From the NCBI RefSeq assembly GCF_900115585.1, contig NZ_FOWZ01000004.1, positions 310,001 through 374,000 on the forward strand: 64,000 nucleotides of DNA, written 5' to 3'. Made by a program: the position numbers and the translations under genes. The notes beneath the pieces were generated by a model. The model did not search any database and had not been told where the DNA came from. It saw only the letters and a list, made by a program, of their open reading frames with translations. Below are positions 52,640 to 59,720 of this stretch, one piece after another. Every line of letters starts with the position of its first letter. Position 1 is the first letter of the stretch. Origin of the DNA: Qipengyuania nanhaisediminis (GTDB lineage: Bacteria; Pseudomonadota; Alphaproteobacteria; Sphingomonadales; Sphingomonadaceae).

Positions 52640-53752
52640 ATGAACCCGACCGGACCCCAAGGCAGTCTTCAGCTGGCGATCATCCTGCCGACGCTGAACG
52701 AGCGCGACAATCTCGCGCCGCTTGTCGAGCGGATCGACCGGGCCCTTGGTGAGACCGGGTGGGAAGTCCTAGTTGTCGATGACAATTCGTCGGACGGCAC
52801 TGCCGAGGAGGCTCGTAGGCTGGCGCGGGCGGACCACCGCGTTCGCGTGATCCAGCGAATTGGTCGAAGGGGCCTTTCAAGCGCCGCAATAGAAGGCTTC
52901 TGCGCGACCGCCGCTCCCTATTGCGCGGTAATGGATGCCGATCACCAGCATGATCCCAAGCTGCTTGCGCCGATGCTCGAAGCGGTGCGATCGGGCAGGG
53001 CGCAAGTCGCTGTGGCAAGCCGGTTTGCCAAAGGTGCCAGCACGGAAGACTGGGGCCGTCCCGACAGGGTGCAGCTTTCCAATGTCGCAAACGCCTTGGC
53101 GCGCAAACTGACCGGCGTGAAGCTGACCGATCCGATGAGCGGATATTTCCTCCTGCCGACCGAGGCGGCGCTCAAGCTGGTGCCTGGGTTGTCAGGTATC
53201 GGTTTCAAGATCCTTCTGGACCTGCTGGCAACGTCCGAAGAACCTCTCGTGGTCGAGGAATTCCCGCTGGATTTCGCCGCCCGTCGCTCGGGTGAGAGCA
53301 AGCTCGACCGGGCGATCGCTCTTGATTTCCTAGCAGGTCTCTACGACAAGACCTTCGGCAAGTTCATACCGACGCGTTTCGCCCTGTTCGGTACCGTCGG
53401 CGCGCTCGGCGTGCTGGTCCACATGGCGATCCTCTATCTGTTCCTGCTATTGGCAGGCGCGAATTTCGCATGGAGCCAGGCAATCGCCACGCTGGGTGCG
53501 ATGACCTTCAACTTCTGGCTCAACAATTTCCTCACCTATCGTGACCGGCGCATCAGGAAGGCTGGCGAGCTGCTTCGCGGCTGGGCAAGCTTCGTGGCGG
53601 CGTGTTCGGTCGGCGCCGTGGCAAACGTGGCCATCGCCACGATGCTGTTCCAGCGCGGCGTCCATGAAGTGCTCGCCGCGCTTATCGGGATAGCGATCGC
53701 ATCGGTTTGGAATTATGCCCTGTCCAGCCGCTTCGTCTGGGGTCGGTTTTAG
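52640..53752 (+). CDS. Dolichol-phosphate-mannose-synthase-like GT2 fused to GtrA domain
   Basis: Membrane glycosyltransferase of 370 residues. The N-terminal GT2 domain (about 1-240) has LPTLNERDNL, VVDDNSSDGTAEEA, the metal-binding DADHQHDP and the DPMSGYFLLP segment of polyprenyl-phosphate mannose/glucose synthases; the C-terminal part is a four-helix GtrA domain (RFALFGTVGALGVLVHMAI, FNFWLNNFLTYRDRR). It probably makes a polyprenyl-phosphate sugar. It converges with the PMT gene (three bases apart), which may use its product. Confidence 0.9.
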   Translation: MNPTGPQGSLQLAIILPTLNERDNLAPLVERIDRALGETGWEVLVVDDNSSDGTAEEARRLARADHRVRVIQRIGRRGLSSAAIEGFCATAAPYCAVMDADHQHDPKLLAPMLEAVRSGRAQVAVASRFAKGASTEDWGRPDRVQLSNVANALARKLTGVKLTDPMSGYFLLPTEAALKLVPGLSGIGFKILLDLLATSEEPLVVEEFPLDFAARRSGESKLDRAIALDFLAGLYDKTFGKFIPTRFALFGTVGALGVLVHMAILYLFLLLAGANFAWSQAIATLGAMTFNFWLNNFLTYRDRRIRKAGELLRGWASFVAACSVGAVANVAIATMLFQRGVHEVLAALIGIAIASVWNYALSSRFVWGRF

Positions 53753-53755
53753 GGG

Positions 53756-55027
53756 CTAACGCCAGGATTCCAGCCACGTCCAGACCGCGAAACTGTCGGG
53801 CCCTTTGAGCGGCTCTGCAGCCAGGATCAAGTAATAGAAAACGAAAAGCATGACGCTCGCCACCGGCACCGCGATCGCCAGCTTCCGCCAGCCTGCCTTC
53901 CACAGATCGTCGAGCAGGAGGGCGATGGCGATAAGCAGGAAGCTGCTTGGCAGGAAGTAGTGATAATAGAACTGCGTGGATTTCTCGGCGAAAAGCCAGA
54001 GGCCGAGGCTCACCGCGTAAAGCAGGGCGACTGCGCCATGAGCAGCTTGCCGCTTGATGATCCCGCGAAGCGCACACCACACGATGGCTGGCAAGCCGAT
54101 CAGCATTGTCAAGGGATTGCCGACCAGCATGACCCCTCGCTGGGCCTGGTCGACTTCCTCGTAGAGATACCAGATCGCACGCAGGTTCAGCATCCACTCC
54201 GGCCACGTGGATTCGTAAGGATGCATGGTGAGCACTTGCGTTTGCAGGTCGAGCATGAGCCGGTGATGCGCCAAGATGCCGTTCTCGATGCCATTCACTT
54301 CGAACCGGTAGCCGGGCCAGAAAGTAATCCAGTAGACCGCGAGTGGCACAAGGCCGAGCCACAGGAATGCCTCAGCAAGGGTAATTCCCGGCACCGGCAT
54401 GCCGCGGCGCGACAGGACGAGGCGCCTGCGGCCGGCCTTCCAGCGCAGCGCGAGGAAGGCGAGGCCCGGAACCACGACGACGGGTACTGCATTCCACTTG
54501 CTCGCCATCGCGAGACCGAGCGCGACGCCCGCCAGCGCCAGCCTCCATCGGCCGGTCTCCGGTTCGCGCATGGCTCCAGCCAGCTGCCAGAATGCCGTTG
54601 CCAGCGCCGCAATCATGAAGATGTCGAGCATGGCGATGCGCGCATGGACGAAGAGGTGGAATCCCGTCGCAAGGAGAACGCCCGACGTGATCGTGGCAAA
54701 CCTGCTGAGCGTTGCGAACCATACGGCGCGCATGGCGGCGAACAGGGCAAGCATCCCGGCGATCGAGGGGAAAATGCGCCAGCCCCACGAATTGTCGCCC
54801 AGGACGGCTATTCCCAGCGCGATCATCTCCTTGCCGAACAAGGGATGCTCGCGGTTGTTGAACTGCTCCAGCATGAGCAACTCGCGCGCGGCGGGCACGT
54901 AATGCACTTCGTCGAAGTACGGAGCGCTCGGGATTGCGAGGTTCCAAAGGACGAGCAGCCAGAAGCCGAGGGCCAGCGCTACGCACCAGCCAAGAGGATC
55001 CAGAGGCTGCTCGGGTGCGCGCATCAT
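53756..55027 (-). CDS. PMT-family (GT39-like) membrane mannosyltransferase
   Basis: Polytopic membrane glycosyltransferase of 423 residues using a lipid-linked sugar donor. The first periplasmic loop carries the acidic motif in APYFDEVHYVPAARELL, followed by REHPLFGKEMIALG and WGWRIFPSIAGMLALF, typical of protein-O-mannosyltransferase/ArnT-fold enzymes, and nine or more helices. Protein or lipid acceptor is unknown. It converges with the GT2-GtrA gene and is divergent from metZ. Confidence 0.87.
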   Translation of the reverse strand: MMRAPEQPLDPLGWCVALALGFWLLVLWNLAIPSAPYFDEVHYVPAARELLMLEQFNNREHPLFGKEMIALGIAVLGDNSWGWRIFPSIAGMLALFAAMRAVWFATLSRFATITSGVLLATGFHLFVHARIAMLDIFMIAALATAFWQLAGAMREPETGRWRLALAGVALGLAMASKWNAVPVVVVPGLAFLALRWKAGRRRLVLSRRGMPVPGITLAEAFLWLGLVPLAVYWITFWPGYRFEVNGIENGILAHHRLMLDLQTQVLTMHPYESTWPEWMLNLRAIWYLYEEVDQAQRGVMLVGNPLTMLIGLPAIVWCALRGIIKRQAAHGAVALLYAVSLGLWLFAEKSTQFYYHYFLPSSFLLIAIALLLDDLWKAGWRKLAIAVPVASVMLFVFYYLILAAEPLKGPDSFAVWTWLESWR

Positions 55028-55109
55028 CGGGTAACCGATTAAGCGAGCGTTTCACTCGACACAACAGGCTTTGCTTGCCGCAAAGGCCGCGCATGCTATC
55101 CCGCAGGCG

Positions 55110-56315
55110 ATGAAGAAAACCACCGGAACCGACCGCTCGATCACCTCCAACTGGCGTCCTGCCACGCAGGCCGTGCGCGGCGGCACGTGGCGCAGCGAGC
55201 ATGGCGAGACGAGCGAGGCACTGTTCCTGACGTCGGGCTATACCTACGATAATGCGCAAACCGTAGCGGACCGCTTCGCGGGCGAGGCGGAAGGGATGAC
55301 CTATTCCCGGCTCCAGAACCCGACCGTCGCCATGTTGGAAGAGCGCATCGCCCTGATGGAAGGCGCCGAAGCCTGCCGCGCACAGGCGAGCGGGATGGCC
55401 GCAATGACGACTGCGTTGCTGTGCCAGGTCTCGGCCGGCGACCACGTTGTCGGTGCGCGGGCCGCCTTCGGTTCGTGCCGCTGGCTGCTGGATCATCTCC
55501 TCCCCCGCTTCGGTATCGAGACTACCGTCGTAGACAGTGCCGATGACGACGCTTGGGAAGCGGCCATCCGCCCGAACACCAAGGTTTTCTTTTTCGAGAC
55601 CCCGGCAAACCCGACGCTCGATGTGGTCGACCTTGCCCACGTCTGCGAGGTCGCGCGTGCGCACGGGATTACGACCGTTGTCGACAATGCCTTTGCCACC
55701 AGCGCGCTCCAGAGGCCGATGGATTTCGGTGCCGACGTGGTGGCCTACAGCGCGACAAAGCTGATGGACGGGCAGGGCAGGGTGCTCGCCGGAGCCGTAT
55801 GCGGTTCGCAGGAATGGATCGACGAGGTCCTGCTGCCGTTCCAGCGGAACACCGGCCCCAATTGCGCGCCGTTCAATGCGTGGGTCGTGCTGAAGGGCCT
55901 GGAAACGCTGAGCCTCAGGGCACATCGGCAGAGCGAGAATGCCGTGGAACTCGGCAAATCGATCGAAGCGCGTGCGCCCAAACTGCTGCATCCCGGCCTC
56001 CCGAGCCATCCGCGCCACGAATTGGCCAAGCGCCAGATGAGCGCCACAGGCCCGATTTTCGCCTTCGATGTAGGCGACAGGAAGACCGCTTTCGCCATCC
56101 TGGATGCGCTACGGCTCGTCGATATCTCCAACAATATCGGCGATGCGCGCAGCCTGATGTGCCACCCCGCCAGCACCACCCATGCCGGGATGACGCAGGA
56201 GGCGCGCGACGAAATGGGCGTGACCGAAGGACTGCTAAGGATCAATGTCGGCCTGGAAGACGTCGAGGACATCAAGGAAGATCTCGACCAGGCACTGAAG
56301 GCGGCCGGACTATGA
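55110..56315 (+). CDS. metZ: O-succinylhomoserine sulfhydrylase
   Basis: Fold type I PLP enzyme of the Cys/Met metabolism family that makes homocysteine directly from an activated homoserine and sulfide. Visible: SEALFLTSGYTYDNAQ, YSRLQNPTVAMLEERIA, the PLP lysine in VVAYSATKLMDGQGR and HPASTTHAGM. The 401-residue length and TSGYTYD motif suit MetZ rather than MetB. The upstream 82-base gap contains a bulged hairpin (55069-55089) but I see no SAM-II-type riboswitch. It overlaps the next gene by ATGA. Confidence 0.92.
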   Translation: MKKTTGTDRSITSNWRPATQAVRGGTWRSEHGETSEALFLTSGYTYDNAQTVADRFAGEAEGMTYSRLQNPTVAMLEERIALMEGAEACRAQASGMAAMTTALLCQVSAGDHVVGARAAFGSCRWLLDHLLPRFGIETTVVDSADDDAWEAAIRPNTKVFFFETPANPTLDVVDLAHVCEVARAHGITTVVDNAFATSALQRPMDFGADVVAYSATKLMDGQGRVLAGAVCGSQEWIDEVLLPFQRNTGPNCAPFNAWVVLKGLETLSLRAHRQSENAVELGKSIEARAPKLLHPGLPSHPRHELAKRQMSATGPIFAFDVGDRKTAFAILDALRLVDISNNIGDARSLMCHPASTTHAGMTQEARDEMGVTEGLLRINVGLEDVEDIKEDLDQALKAAGL

Positions 56316-56923
56316 GCAAAACGGTAGAACTGATCCTCGATCTGGGAGCTCCCAACGGTTACCTCGCCTGGTATCCGCTCAAGCAGATTGTCGCCCGAAC
56401 CGGTGCGAACCTGGAAGTCACGCCGGTATTTCTCGGCGGCATGCACAAGCTGACCGGCAATTCTCCCCCGATGATGCGCGATGCCAATGTGAAGGGCAAA
56501 GTCCCCTACGCCGCGCTCGAATTCCAGCGATTTATCGACCGGCACGAGCTGTCGGCCTTCCGGATGCACCCGGATTTGCCGTTCAACACGATCCTGCTCC
56601 AGCGCATACTCGTAGCGTCGAGCAATCAGGACGAGATGCAGCGGTTGGTCGACCTGTTCCAGCCAGCCGTGTGGGAACGCAATATCGATTGCAGCGACGT
56701 CGACGTGGTCGGCAGGGTGTTGGAGGAGGGGGGCTTCGATGCCGAACGCTTCCTCAACGCGGCGCAGGATCCGGAGGTCAAACAGAAGCTGGTCGATAAC
56801 ACCCAGTCAGCCGTCGACCGCGGTGCTTTCGGCATCCCGACCTTTTTCATCGGCGATGAAATGTGGTTCGGAAAGGAACGCCTGGAGCAGATCGAAGCCT
56901 ATCTGACGGGCGGGAAGCCCTGA
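56312..56923 (+). CDS. 2-hydroxychromene-2-carboxylate isomerase-like (DsbA/GST-kappa fold)
   Basis: Thioredoxin-fold protein of 203 residues. The start ELILDLGAPNGYLAWYPLK and the end DRGAFGIPTFFIGDEMWFGKERL match HCCA isomerases (NahD type), which use glutathione in aromatic degradation; the DsbA CxxC is absent and the N-terminal serine region is DLGAPN. No aromatic-degradation genes are nearby, so its substrate is uncertain. ATGA overlap with metZ implies co-translation. Confidence 0.87.
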   Translation: MSKTVELILDLGAPNGYLAWYPLKQIVARTGANLEVTPVFLGGMHKLTGNSPPMMRDANVKGKVPYAALEFQRFIDRHELSAFRMHPDLPFNTILLQRILVASSNQDEMQRLVDLFQPAVWERNIDCSDVDVVGRVLEEGGFDAERFLNAAQDPEVKQKLVDNTQSAVDRGAFGIPTFFIGDEMWFGKERLEQIEAYLTGGKP

Positions 56924-56927
56924 CCGG

Positions 56928-57329
56928 TCAGGTCGGCAGGTAGATCGATTTCGTCTGCGTCAGCCTGATCGGGGGCAAGGGCGCGAAGGGAATGATCGGC
57001 TGGATCACGATCGTCATGGTCATCGTGCCGGTCTCCGTATTGTTGACCGTTGCGCGATTGAAGGTGAGCGTCTGGACGGCGTTGGGTGCCACCCCGACGA
57101 GCGACTGGCGCGTTACGGAAATTACGTCCGCATCGCTCGCTGTGCGCTCGACCTTGGCATAGCGCAGGCCTTCACCCATCGCATTGCGCATCGAGCCGTT
57201 GGCGTTGAAAACAAGGCCGAAATTCAGGATGCCGATCATCAGTGCGATCAGCACCGGCAATGCGATGGCGAATTCCACCCCGAAGGAGCCGGCGTCGTCG
57301 CGGCGGATGTGCTGGGCAAGGCTCTTCAC
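56928..57329 (-). CDS. TadE-family pilus assembly protein (second)
   Basis: Pseudopilin-like protein of 133 residues. A positively charged start is followed by the TadE motif GSFGVEFAIALPVLIALMIGILNFG, read in two parts as the acidic E in VEF and a hydrophobic helix (about 15-38). TadE proteins are minor components of Flp/Tad pili. GTG start overlaps the stop of the preceding gene (GTGA). Confidence 0.87.
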   Translation of the reverse strand: MKSLAQHIRRDDAGSFGVEFAIALPVLIALMIGILNFGLVFNANGSMRNAMGEGLRYAKVERTASDADVISVTRQSLVGVAPNAVQTLTFNRATVNNTETGTMTMTIVIQPIIPFAPLPPIRLTQTKSIYLPT

Positions 57330-57805
57330 TGGAGCCTCACGATGCTGTCGCCGGTTACCGTCGTGCCTTCGTAGGCAGCGACTTCGCCCGTGAACATGCC
57401 GGCGAGCCCGCGCCAGTTGAACCCGGTAGCAACCGGTTCGACGATCGAGACGCTGACGAAACGCTTGGGCACTTCGCCGGCGGCACAGGTATCGTTGAAA
57501 CTGCTCATGACCGTGCCGTTGCATTCCAGGATGTAGGTGACGGTGACATCGCTCGCAGGCCGACCGCTGGCGGCCATGGCCTCGGCGACGAGATAGCTGG
57601 TGTCCGTGCTGGTCGGGCGCTTGGCGAGGGCGAGGTCCGTCGTGCGCTGCGCGGCCTGTTCCAGGTCGATGCGCGAGGCGACGATGATCGACAGATCGGT
57701 CATGCCAAGGAACATGAGTGCGAGCAGCGGAGCGGTCAGGGCCAGCTCGACGAAACCGACACCCGAAATGTCGTCGCGTAGCTTGCGGAAGAAATGGAAC
57801 AGCAT
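57326..57805 (-). CDS. TadE-family pilus assembly protein (first)
   Basis: Product of 159 residues with the TadE prepilin-like segment SGVGFVELALTAPLLALMF (E at the start of the membrane helix, about 13-40) followed by a periplasmic domain with two cysteines (LECNGTV, DTCAAGE). Likely a minor pilin of the Tad system. It begins three bases after the upstream tadG-like stop and overlaps the next gene by GTGA, so all three form one unit. Confidence 0.87.
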   Translation of the reverse strand: MLFHFFRKLRDDISGVGFVELALTAPLLALMFLGMTDLSIIVASRIDLEQAAQRTTDLALAKRPTSTDTSYLVAEAMAASGRPASDVTVTYILECNGTVMSSFNDTCAAGEVPKRFVSVSIVEPVATGFNWRGLAGMFTGEVAAYEGTTVTGDSIVRLQ

Positions 57806-57808
57806 GGC

Positions 57809-59074
57809 TTACTCCACTACCCGGATGGTGAATGCGGACGAGTTGATGGCGGTGAGATCGGAATCGCAATTGTTGTCGATGTTGTTGGCCCCGCCGAAGT
57901 TGATCCGGTTCGTCACGATCAGCAGGCATTGCGCCGTCTGTGCCGAATTCCCGTTGTAGGTGAGGTCACTGGTGGGGAAATAGATCGCACCGTGCAGGTT
58001 GATGTTCGACCCGCCGTTGATCGTGTTGCTGAGATCGGACGAGATGCGATCCTGGTAGAACAGGATGCCACCCCACAGCGGATCTTCGGCCATCGTCTGC
58101 GCCTTGAGATCGATATCGGCGCTACCGTTGATCGACAGGGTGGCCACCGTGTTGGCGCTGTTACCGGTCAGGACGAAGGTAACGCCGCCCGTGGTGCCCG
58201 GCGCCATGCGCAGCCTCGCCCCAGAGTTGATGGTAAAAGCTCCGCCATGGATGACGTAGACGCCGGGATTGAAATAGGCCGTACCCTGGATGCGCAGGCC
58301 ATTGTTGTAGCGGCATGGATTGAGCGTCGTCGTATCGCTCGGGCGGACGCGGAAATTGTTCTGCGGACAGTCGTTGTGCCAGGTCAGGTTACGGTCTGCG
58401 AGCGGGTCCTCGACCGGCAAGCCGTAAGAAACGAGCGCGGCATCCGACGGAATGTTGCCTGCGCCATAATCAATTCCTCCGACGCTCAGGACAAGATTAG
58501 TGTCCAGGTAACTCGAACCCCCGAGGTCGACGGAAACACCGCCCGGAGAGTTGGACGAAACCGGACAGCCCAGGTTGACCAGGGCATTACCGAAAACATC
58601 GATGCCGGTGCCGTCTGTCGCAAGGGCGCGCACGCAGGGATTGCCCGTTGCCACCGCAGTTGCGACTGCGCGGGTGCGGATGGTCGGCGGCGTGTCGAGG
58701 AAGATCGACGAGAAGGCGAGAACCTGGCTTGTCGTGGCAACCACTTCGATGGCGCCATTGTCACCCGACCATGCACCCGAGGTGGGCGGGGTGGAGACCA
58801 GTTCGATCGTGTGCGCGGTGTTTGCGGTGCGACCCACTTCGCTAGTCACTGCCGCGTTGTGATCGCGGCCGAACGACATGGCGAGTGCGCCTGCGACTGC
58901 GCCCGTGTCGACCGCCTGCTGCATCTGGCGCTTCCAGAGATACCACTGGACAGTGTCGACGCTGATCCCGGCCGCACCGATGAGGGCCGTGGTTCCGGCT
59001 CCTGCCATGAGCAGGATATTGCCCGAGACGTCTTTTCTCAGGCGCTTCAGAAATGTCCCGATACGGTCACGCAT
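57809..59074 (-). CDS. TadG-like Tad pilus assembly protein
   Basis: Protein of 421 residues with an N-terminal TadE/G-like prepilin segment (DVSGNILLMAGAGTTALIG, about 13-35) and a large secreted domain rich in N, G, S and T. The pattern NPGVYVIHGGAFTINSGARL resembles the right-handed or jelly-roll-like C-terminal regions of TadG-like proteins. ATG at 59074 was chosen because GGGGAAACAGGG lies just upstream; an ATG at 59104 is also in frame. The Tad ATPase, secretin and prepilin peptidase genes are absent from the window. Confidence 0.85.
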   Translation of the reverse strand: MRDRIGTFLKRLRKDVSGNILLMAGAGTTALIGAAGISVDTVQWYLWKRQMQQAVDTGAVAGALAMSFGRDHNAAVTSEVGRTANTAHTIELVSTPPTSGAWSGDNGAIEVVATTSQVLAFSSIFLDTPPTIRTRAVATAVATGNPCVRALATDGTGIDVFGNALVNLGCPVSSNSPGGVSVDLGGSSYLDTNLVLSVGGIDYGAGNIPSDAALVSYGLPVEDPLADRNLTWHNDCPQNNFRVRPSDTTTLNPCRYNNGLRIQGTAYFNPGVYVIHGGAFTINSGARLRMAPGTTGGVTFVLTGNSANTVATLSINGSADIDLKAQTMAEDPLWGGILFYQDRISSDLSNTINGGSNINLHGAIYFPTSDLTYNGNSAQTAQCLLIVTNRINFGGANNIDNNCDSDLTAINSSAFTIRVVE

Positions 59075-59150
59075 CCCTGTTTCCCCGGTCGTCGAATTCG
59101 TCACGGTCCGGGATACAGCGGGGCTTGCTAAGAGTTTGTCGCAAACCTCG

Positions 59151-59169
59151 GTAAACCGATGTTAACCAT
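59151..59169 (-). promoter_or_regulatory. Candidate CtrA-binding site upstream of the tad unit
   Basis: On the minus strand TTAA and TTAC are separated by seven bases (plus-strand GTAA 59151-59154, TTAA 59162-59165), close to the CtrA consensus TTAA-N7-TTAA; on the plus strand the 8-mer TTAACCAT (59162-59169), a known CtrA-associated motif, overlaps it. It lies about 80 bases before the TadG-like start. Tad pilus genes are CtrA targets in other alphaproteobacteria. Confidence 0.5.
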
Positions 59170-59222
59170 AGGCTCTTCGGGCAAGGAGCAGGCAGCGGCC
59201 CACATAAATTCTGGAGCGGCAG

Positions 59223-59270
59223 AGGGCGCGCGAAGCAAAAAACGGCGGATAAATGCCGTTTTGGCGCCCT
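59223..59270 (-). terminator. Terminator-like nested hairpin between tad and apaG genes
   Basis: An inner stem AAAACGGC/GCCGTTTT (59239-59246, 59255-59262) is nested in an outer stem AGGGCGC/GCGCCCT (59223-59229, 59264-59270). Read leftward the inner stem ends in six T residues; rightward only four. Neighbouring tad and apaG genes both read away from it, so it most plausibly terminates leftward transcripts crossing apaG. Confidence 0.6.
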
Positions 59271-59277
59271 TGGAACC

Positions 59278-59305
59278 TTGTCCAGCGCTCGACAATTCCT
59301 AACTT
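59278..59305 (+). promoter_or_regulatory. Candidate promoter abutting apaG
   Basis: TTGTCC (59278-59283) and TAACTT (59300-59305) are 16 bases apart. The -10 ends directly before the first GTG, so transcription would begin at about 59312 and the mRNA would be leaderless. Confidence 0.4.
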
Positions 59306-59311
59306 GTGACT

Positions 59312-59713
59312 GTGATCAAGGAGCTATTTCAACACGCCGCCACGACCGACGGGATCACCGTCCGGGTCGCCGTGAATTTCCTCCCGGAACAGTCCCAGCC
59401 AGATGCCGACAAGTGGTTCTGGGTCTATCACATCCGGATCGAGAACGGCTCGCATGAAACCGTCCAGCTCAAGACCCGCCACTGGCGCATCACCGATGCC
59501 CGCGGAATGGTGGCGCATGTCGATGGCGAAGGTGTGGTCGGCGAACAGCCCTCGCTCGCTCCGGGGGCAAGCCACGACTATGTATCCGGTTGCCCGCTCG
59601 AAACGGCCTTCGGATCGATGGAAGGGTTCTACACCTTCCACCGCGAAGACGGCTCGCCCTTCGAGGTCCGCATTCCTTTTTTCCCGCTCGCAGCACCTGC
59701 GACAGCTGACTGA
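59312..59713 (+). CDS. apaG: ApaG domain protein
   Basis: Small beta-sandwich protein (fibronectin III-like) of 133 residues linked to divalent-cation and diadenosine-tetraphosphate metabolism. Family marks: TDGITVRVAVNFLPEQS, WFWVYHIRIENGS, LKTRHWRITDARG and the ending GFYTFHREDGSPFEVRIPFF. I chose GTG at 59312 because similarity begins at IKELFQ and there is no ribosome site; GTG at 59306 adds two residues. It converges with ppx (7-base gap). Confidence 0.93.
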   Translation: MIKELFQHAATTDGITVRVAVNFLPEQSQPDADKWFWVYHIRIENGSHETVQLKTRHWRITDARGMVAHVDGEGVVGEQPSLAPGASHDYVSGCPLETAFGSMEGFYTFHREDGSPFEVRIPFFPLAAPATAD

Positions 59714-59720
59714 TCAGGAA

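Noticed and set aside
55028..55109. SAM-II-type riboswitch upstream of metZ
   Set aside because: Alphaproteobacterial met genes can carry one, but here I see no pseudoknot-forming loop or A-rich 3' partner, only a small bulged hairpin.
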